The position numbers and the translations under genes were made by a program. From Clostridiaceae bacterium (GTDB taxonomy: Bacteria > Bacillota > Clostridia > Saccharofermentanales > DTU023), in the NCBI GenBank assembly GCA_012841015.1, contig DUVN01000023.1, forward strand, positions 1 to 60,435: DNA of 60,435 nucleotides. Reading direction: 5' to 3'. Of the stretch, positions 55,701 to 60,435 are shown piece after piece. How positions within the stretch are numbered: the first letter of the stretch is position 1; each line of letters opens with the position of its first letter. A model generated the notes under the pieces. The model was not told the origin of the DNA, searched no databases, and saw nothing but the letters and a program-made list of their open reading frames with translations.

Positions 55701-57071
55701 ATGAAAATAGTCGTCGCTGGCGCGGGAAAAGTTGGAGAAGTGATCTGTCGGGAGCTCTGTTTCGAGGATCATGAGATTACACTGATTGAGTTAAGCGAGA
55801 AGCGTCTCGACAACATGATCGGTATGTATGACATCACTGGTGTCCACGGTTCAGGTGCGCTAGTCGATGTTCAGCGCGAGGCTGAAGTTCCGCAGTGTGA
55901 TATTTTCATTGCTGTTACACCTGACGATGAAACGAATCTTATCGCCGCGATCACAGCAAAAAGCATCGGCGCACGCTATGTCATTGCACGCGTTCGCAGT
56001 CCCGAGTATTCAAGGCAGATGTCTTTCTTGCGCGAAACATTTGGAATTTCCGTGATGATCAATCCCGAGCTTGAGGCGGCGCGCGAGGTGATGCGCGGCA
56101 TGCGCTTCCCTGAGGCGCTCTCCGTTGAATCTTTTGCAGGCGGTCTCGTTAATATCGTTGAATACGTTTTGCCGGAAGGCTCTGAGCTTGCCGGATTGAA
56201 ATTGTATGAAGTGGGGAGAAAACACGGCGATGTACTCATCTGCATGATCATTCGCGATGATGATATTATCATTCCGCACGGCACGACGACGTTGGAAGTC
56301 GGCGATCACCTCTTCGTCACGGGCAGCGATTCGGAGATTCTTCGCTTTATGTCCAACGGTCACAGCCGGAACCGGAGGATCAAGTCGGCACTCGTCATTG
56401 GCGGCGGGCGCATTACGCGCTATCTTCTTCCACGATTGGAGCGCTATCACATTCGAAGCAAGGTCATCGAAATGAACGAGGATATCGCAGAACAGCTTGC
56501 GGCCGATTTCCCTCGTGTAGAAGTCGTCCTGAACGACGGGACAAGCCAGTCCGTTCTGCATGAGGAGAATGCGGAACATTACGATGCCGTCATCGCGGTG
56601 ACCGGTGTTGACGAAGAGAATATTCTGATCAATCTCTATGCCGCGCACGTCGGCGTAAGAAAGACGGTGACGAAGGTAAACCGCACCGATCTCCTGACTG
56701 TTCTGAAAGATACAGGACTCAAGTCCATCTTAACGCCCTATCGCATCATCGCCAATCAGATTGTGCGGCTTGTTCGTTCGATGGCCAATAGCGAAGGCTC
56801 GAACATTGAAGCATTCTACAGTCTCGCTGACGGCAAAGTTGAAATTCTGCAATTTCGCGTAGCCGAGGGCAATCTAGTAAGCGATATCCCGCTTATCGAC
56901 CTCGATACGAAACAGGGACTTTTGATTGCGTGTATCATTCGAGGCGAAGAGATCATTTATCCAAGAGGAGATACGTGCATTCAATTAGGCGACGAGATTG
57001 TTATCGTTACGATACACACGCGATTTGATGACGTGAACGATATCTTGGCGAACGGGCGAGCGACGCGATGA
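55701..57071 (+). CDS. trkA: Potassium uptake regulator TrkA, two RCK domains
   Basis: Cytosolic regulatory subunit of 456 residues, binding NAD(H)/ATP and gating TrkH. Two TrkA_N-TrkA_C units: the first dinucleotide motif is VVAGAGKVGEVI (residues about 4-15) with the acidic end of beta-2 in LIELSEKR, and the second is ALVIGGGRITRYLL (about 230-243). Each is followed by a TrkA_C domain, the last ending in the segment that is also left in the upstream scar. Its stop overlaps the next trkH by 4 bp. Its start is ATG; the upstream ribosome binding site is weak (GGAGTAG). Confidence 0.95.
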   Translation: MKIVVAGAGKVGEVICRELCFEDHEITLIELSEKRLDNMIGMYDITGVHGSGALVDVQREAEVPQCDIFIAVTPDDETNLIAAITAKSIGARYVIARVRSPEYSRQMSFLRETFGISVMINPELEAAREVMRGMRFPEALSVESFAGGLVNIVEYVLPEGSELAGLKLYEVGRKHGDVLICMIIRDDDIIIPHGTTTLEVGDHLFVTGSDSEILRFMSNGHSRNRRIKSALVIGGGRITRYLLPRLERYHIRSKVIEMNEDIAEQLAADFPRVEVVLNDGTSQSVLHEENAEHYDAVIAVTGVDEENILINLYAAHVGVRKTVTKVNRTDLLTVLKDTGLKSILTPYRIIANQIVRLVRSMANSEGSNIEAFYSLADGKVEILQFRVAEGNLVSDIPLIDLDTKQGLLIACIIRGEEIIYPRGDTCIQLGDEIVIVTIHTRFDDVNDILANGRATR

Positions 57072-58516
57072 ACCGCAGGATTGTCTTCTACGTTCTCGGG
57101 CGGATTATGATTGTGACGGCCGCCCTCATGGTACCTTCCGTGATCGTCGCGCTTCTTTATCGCGAAGGTTGGGCGGGTGTTTACCCCTTTCTCGTGACGA
57201 TAGTCGGAATGGTTCTCGTCGGGTGGGCTCTATCATTTCGCCGCCCGGAAGATATGACCTACTATATGAAAGAAGGTTTTGTCATCGTGGCACTGACATG
57301 GATCGTATTGTCGCTGTCAGGTGCGATGCCCTTCTACGTCAGTGGGTGGATTCCGAAGTTCTATGACGCTTTTTTTGAGACTTCGAGCGGTTTTACGACG
57401 ACGGGGGCATCGATTCTGACGGATGTCGAGGCGCTACCGCATTCACTTTTGTTTTGGCGTTCTTTTACACACATGATTGGCGGCATGGGGATTCTCGTTT
57501 TTGTGCTTGCGGTGATGCCGCATACGGATTCGAAGGAAGTGTTTGTTATGCGCGCCGAAATGCCGGGGCCGACGTTCGGGAAGTTGCGTAGCAGAGTCCA
57601 AAGCACAGCTCAGATCCTCTACGTGATGTACATCGTGATGACGTTAGTTCTTGTACTGTTGTTGGTGGCAGGCGGCATGCCCCTCTTTGATTCTTTTATC
57701 CACGCGTTCGGCGCTGCCGGAACGGGAGGGTTCAGTTCGAAAGCATTATCCGTCGGGGCGTATAACAGCGCGTATATTGAGATCGTTCTTGGCATTGCTA
57801 TGCTTGTATTCGGAACGAACTTTACGCTTTATTATCTCATTCTAAGCAAACGCGCCAAGCAGGCGGCGAAGAGTGAGGAGTTACGATGGTATATCGCCAT
57901 CGTCATCCTTGCCATTGTGGGCATCTGCATTAACCAGCGAAATCTCTACGATAATGTCGGCACGCTGTTGCGCGATTCCTTTTTTACGGTCTCTTCCATT
58001 ATCTCGACGACAGGCTATGCGACGGTCGACTTTACGCATTGGCCGCCTTTCTCGCGTCTCATTCTTCTTTTATTGATGTTTGTCGGCAGTATGGCTGGTT
58101 CGACGGCAGGCGGTCTCAAAGTGAGCCGTGTGGCCATTTATTTCAAAACGTTTATTCGGGAGATCCGGCGCAGTATCAATCCGAATCGTGCCCTACCGCT
58201 CCGCTTCGAGGGCAAACAGCTCTCAAAACCGATCCTCCAGCAAATCACGCACTACCTGATTGTCTATGCTACCGTGTTCACAACGATTACGCTTGTCGTT
58301 GCCATTGATGCCCATGATTTCGAGTCATCTTTCAGTGCCGTCGCTGCGACCTTTAACAACATCGGCCCGGGGCTCGGACTCGTTGGCCCGGCGCACAACT
58401 TCTCCTTTTTTTCGCCATTTTCAAAGGTTATTCTTTCGATAGGCATGATTATGGGGCGTCTCGAGATCCTGCCGATGATCGTTCTCTTTGCGCCGAGCTC
58501 TTGGCGAAAAGTGTAG
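57068..58516 (+). CDS. trkH: Potassium uptake protein TrkH, copy 2
   Basis: Second TrkH of 482 residues, same length as copy 1. Filter loops are [28 protein letters not shown] and [13 protein letters not shown]. The third loop has IST where copy 1 has ITT. It is translationally coupled to trkA through ATGA at 57068-57071. The 5' ends of both copies are nearly identical at DNA level for the first ~75 bp (for example the shared GGGCGGATTATGATTGTGAC), which may indicate gene conversion. It is the likely dedicated partner of TrkA. Confidence 0.94.
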   Translation: MNRRIVFYVLGRIMIVTAALMVPSVIVALLYREGWAGVYPFLVTIVGMVLVGWALSFRRPEDMTYYMKEGFVIVALTWIVLSLSGAMPFYVSGWIPKFYDAFFETSSGFTTTGASILTDVEALPHSLLFWRSFTHMIGGMGILVFVLAVMPHTDSKEVFVMRAEMPGPTFGKLRSRVQSTAQILYVMYIVMTLVLVLLLVAGGMPLFDSFIHAFGAAGTGGFSSKALSVGAYNSAYIEIVLGIAMLVFGTNFTLYYLILSKRAKQAAKSEELRWYIAIVILAIVGICINQRNLYDNVGTLLRDSFFTVSSIISTTGYATVDFTHWPPFSRLILLLLMFVGSMAGSTAGGLKVSRVAIYFKTFIREIRRSINPNRALPLRFEGKQLSKPILQQITHYLIVYATVFTTITLVVAIDAHDFESSFSAVAATFNNIGPGLGLVGPAHNFSFFSPFSKVILSIGMIMGRLEILPMIVLFAPSSWRKV

Positions 58517-58540
58517 AATACTGTTTCGGGGATTGATTAT

Positions 58541-60295
58541 ATGAGACGTAGACTACTAAAAAGTTTGCGCGAGTATAAAATATACGCCCTTCTTTCACCA
58601 TTGCTTTCAGGGCTTGAAGCATCACTCGATATCATCGTGCCAACATTTATGGCATATCTGATCGATTATGGGATCAACCGACAGGACATGGATGCCGTTT
58701 TGAAGTATGGCCTGCTCCTTGTCGTCAGCGCAGTTACATCTATGGTATTCGGTTTTTTGGCGGGAAAAAGTACGGCGATCGCATCGGCCGGTTTCGCAAG
58801 AAATCTCCGAAACGATATTTTTCACACGACACAGACATTTTCGTTTTCTAATATTGACAGATTCTCTACCTCAAGTATTATCACGCGACTGACAACAGAT
58901 GTCGAAAATGTACAGCGTGCGTTCCAGATGACGACACGTATCGGGGCGCGTTCCCCCGTGATGCTCGTCTTTGCACTCTATTTCTCATTCCGGACGAGCG
59001 TACGCCTCTCCCTCGTCTTCCTCGGTGCAACCGTGATTCTCGGACTCGGTCTCTACTTTTCCATTCGACACGTCTACCCCGTATTCAAACGTGTTTTCAA
59101 GCGCTACGATCATATGAACAGAATCGTCCAAGAAAACTTGCTTGCAATACGTGTCGTCAAAAATTATACGCGCGAGTCGCATGAAAAGCGTCATTTCGCG
59201 TCGATATCACAACTTATTTATGAAGATTTCACGACAGCGGGGATCAGAGTCGCCCGTATCTCGCCCCTGATGAATTTCTGTGTCTTTTTGAGCACGACGT
59301 TGATCGCATGGCTAGGAGCGAACGAAATCGTTGCCTCAGGCAACAATCCTGCTCTCGGACTGACGACGGGGCAACTTACGAGCCTTATTACCTATACGAT
59401 GCAAATCCTGATAAGTCTCATGATGTTGTCGAACATTTTTATTTTCTTTCTCGTATCGCGCGCTTCGGTCGAGCGCATCGTCGAGGTGCTCGACGAAACG
59501 AGCGACCTTCAAAACGGGCCGGATCCCGTCTATGAAGTACTGGATGGTTCGATCGTTTTTGAAAACGTCAAGTTTGCATACTCAGCCGAATCGGAAAAGC
59601 CCGTTCTCTGCGACATAAATCTTTCAATTCCCTCTGGCGCGAGGGTCGGTATTCTCGGCGGCACCGGCTCGTCGAAATCGACGCTCATTCAGCTCATTCC
59701 GCGACTCTACGATGTCGTGGAAGGACGCGTCTTGGTTGGAGGCGTCGATGTGCGTGATTACGATCTTGCGTCTCTGCGTGATCAAGTTTCCATCGTCTTG
59801 CAGAGAAACCAACTCTTTACGGGGTCGGTTAAGGACAATCTCCGATGGGGCGATGAACATGCGACCGATGAGGAGATGGCGCGTGCGTGCCAACTTGCCC
59901 AAGCCGATGACTTTATACGGGCGATGCCTGAAGGCTATGACTCACACATTGAGCGCGGAGGCGCGAACTTATCGGGAGGTCAACGACAACGCCTCTGCAT
60001 CGCGCGGTCTTTACTGAAAAATCCGAAGATCCTGATCTTTGACGACTCGACGAGCGCCGTCGACACGAAGACGGATCGTCTCATTCGCGAAGGACTACGC
60101 GAGGGCATTCCCGACACGACAGTCCTGATCATTTCGCAACGCGTCGCCTCCGTTCGCGATGCTGACATGATCATCGTGATGGACGACGGCACGGTACACG
60201 ACTGCGGGACGCATGAAGAGTTGTTGAGACGTTCTGAGATTTACTGTGAAGTTTATGAATCTCAGAACAGAGGAGGTGTGCTCAATGCCTCGTAA
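58541..60295 (+). CDS. ABC exporter half-transporter, heterodimer subunit 1
   Basis: ABC transporter with fused membrane and ATPase domains, 584 residues. Six spans occupy about residues 15-310 and the nucleotide-binding domain about 335-575. Walker A is GGTGSSKSTL, with Ser replacing the usual Gly before Lys. The signature is LSGGQRQRL, Walker B ends FDDSTSAVD with Asp in place of the catalytic Glu, and the switch is ISQRV, Gln replacing His. So this half contributes the degenerate ATP site of a heterodimeric exporter such as those of the BmrC/D or TM287/288 type. The partner gene starts 11 bp before its stop. Substrate is probably a drug, peptide or lipid. Confidence 0.9.
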   Translation: MRRRLLKSLREYKIYALLSPLLSGLEASLDIIVPTFMAYLIDYGINRQDMDAVLKYGLLLVVSAVTSMVFGFLAGKSTAIASAGFARNLRNDIFHTTQTFSFSNIDRFSTSSIITRLTTDVENVQRAFQMTTRIGARSPVMLVFALYFSFRTSVRLSLVFLGATVILGLGLYFSIRHVYPVFKRVFKRYDHMNRIVQENLLAIRVVKNYTRESHEKRHFASISQLIYEDFTTAGIRVARISPLMNFCVFLSTTLIAWLGANEIVASGNNPALGLTTGQLTSLITYTMQILISLMMLSNIFIFFLVSRASVERIVEVLDETSDLQNGPDPVYEVLDGSIVFENVKFAYSAESEKPVLCDINLSIPSGARVGILGGTGSSKSTLIQLIPRLYDVVEGRVLVGGVDVRDYDLASLRDQVSIVLQRNQLFTGSVKDNLRWGDEHATDEEMARACQLAQADDFIRAMPEGYDSHIERGGANLSGGQRQRLCIARSLLKNPKILIFDDSTSAVDTKTDRLIREGLREGIPDTTVLIISQRVASVRDADMIIVMDDGTVHDCGTHEELLRRSEIYCEVYESQNRGGVLNAS

Positions 60296-60435
60296 ATCCT
60301 CCGACAAACGCGCGAAACAAAGCGGTCACGGGAAACGCCGCATCAACAGCGGGACAATAAGGCGTCTTCTCTCTCACATGGGAACCTACAGGTTCAGGCT
60401 CGTCATCGTGTTGTTATGCATTCTCATCAGTGCCT
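60285..60435 (+). CDS. ABC exporter half-transporter, heterodimer subunit 2 (cut by window end)
   Basis: The first 50 codons are visible. ATG 60285 follows AGGAGGTG (60271-60278) and overlaps the previous gene by 11 bp. The beginning is very basic (MPRKSSDKRAKQSGHGKRRI) and then enters a first membrane span (FRLVIVLLCILISA). Position and start are those of the second subunit of a heterodimeric ABC exporter, which should carry the intact catalytic ATP site; that part is outside the window. Confidence 0.75.
   Translation, partial: MPRKSSDKRAKQSGHGKRRINSGTIRRLLSHMGTYRFRLVIVLLCILISA

Overview
The window is about 60 kb from the chromosome of a low-to-medium G+C, Gram-positive-type anaerobe (Bacillota, probably class Clostridia). 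The evidence is the origin gene order dnaA-dnaN-recF-remB-gyrB, a consensus parS site with parA/parB, lipoprotein signals but no outer-membrane genes, a B12-dependent ribonucleotide reductase, a YfhO-family protein, and a GyrB whose Toprim region reads [12 protein letters not shown], a form I recall from Oscillospirales (recall, not a search). I would not name a genus.

Layout. 1-84: the 3' end of what looks like RNase P RNA. 512-2100: two tandem CAP-domain lipoproteins. 2194-7398: an aminopeptidase P-like enzyme, an NAD synthetase whose glutaminase half has lost its nucleophile region, and a class V aminotransferase/cysteine desulfurase-like protein. 7399-19150: the replication origin region, with DnaA boxes on both sides of dnaA, then dnaN, recF, a THEP1-like NTPase, remB, gyrB, a parS site buried in a long hairpin, thpR, a threonine aldolase-like enzyme, parA and parB. 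19381-30349: YfhO, a DivIVA-like coiled-coil protein, an ABC-2 exporter operon, a GNAT acetyltransferase, a GltS-type glutamate symporter and an amidohydrolase.

30350-34055 is a decayed and partly foreign stretch. It holds the stump of a LytTR response regulator joined to the amidohydrolase stop, the tail of its GHKL kinase, an AT-rich glycosyltransferase, a small lipoprotein, a 32/42-bp tandem repeat and a possible WYL-regulator fragment. 34056-38198 holds two M20 peptidases and a D-cysteine desulfhydrase-like enzyme. 38747-40465 is a CCA-adding-enzyme homologue with Cys-rich, repeat-like insertions and no HD motif.

42151-45522 is the most system-like locus: a DUF134 regulator, two NifX/NifB-type cofactor-binding proteins and two ferredoxin-containing MinD-like ATPases, without any nitrogenase gene in the window. 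45811-50459 is a LysR-controlled isochorismatase-family hydrolase with two different transporters. 50756-53895 is nrdJ behind two NrdR boxes 32 bp apart. 53910-58516 is a duplicated potassium-uptake locus (trkA scar-trkH-trkA-trkH). The window ends in a two-gene ABC exporter, cut in the second gene.

No tRNA, rRNA, CRISPR array or intact insertion sequence was seen. Starts were chosen by Shine-Dalgarno spacing and family length, so several are shorter than the longest open frame. All family assignments are by eye from motifs; no search was run.
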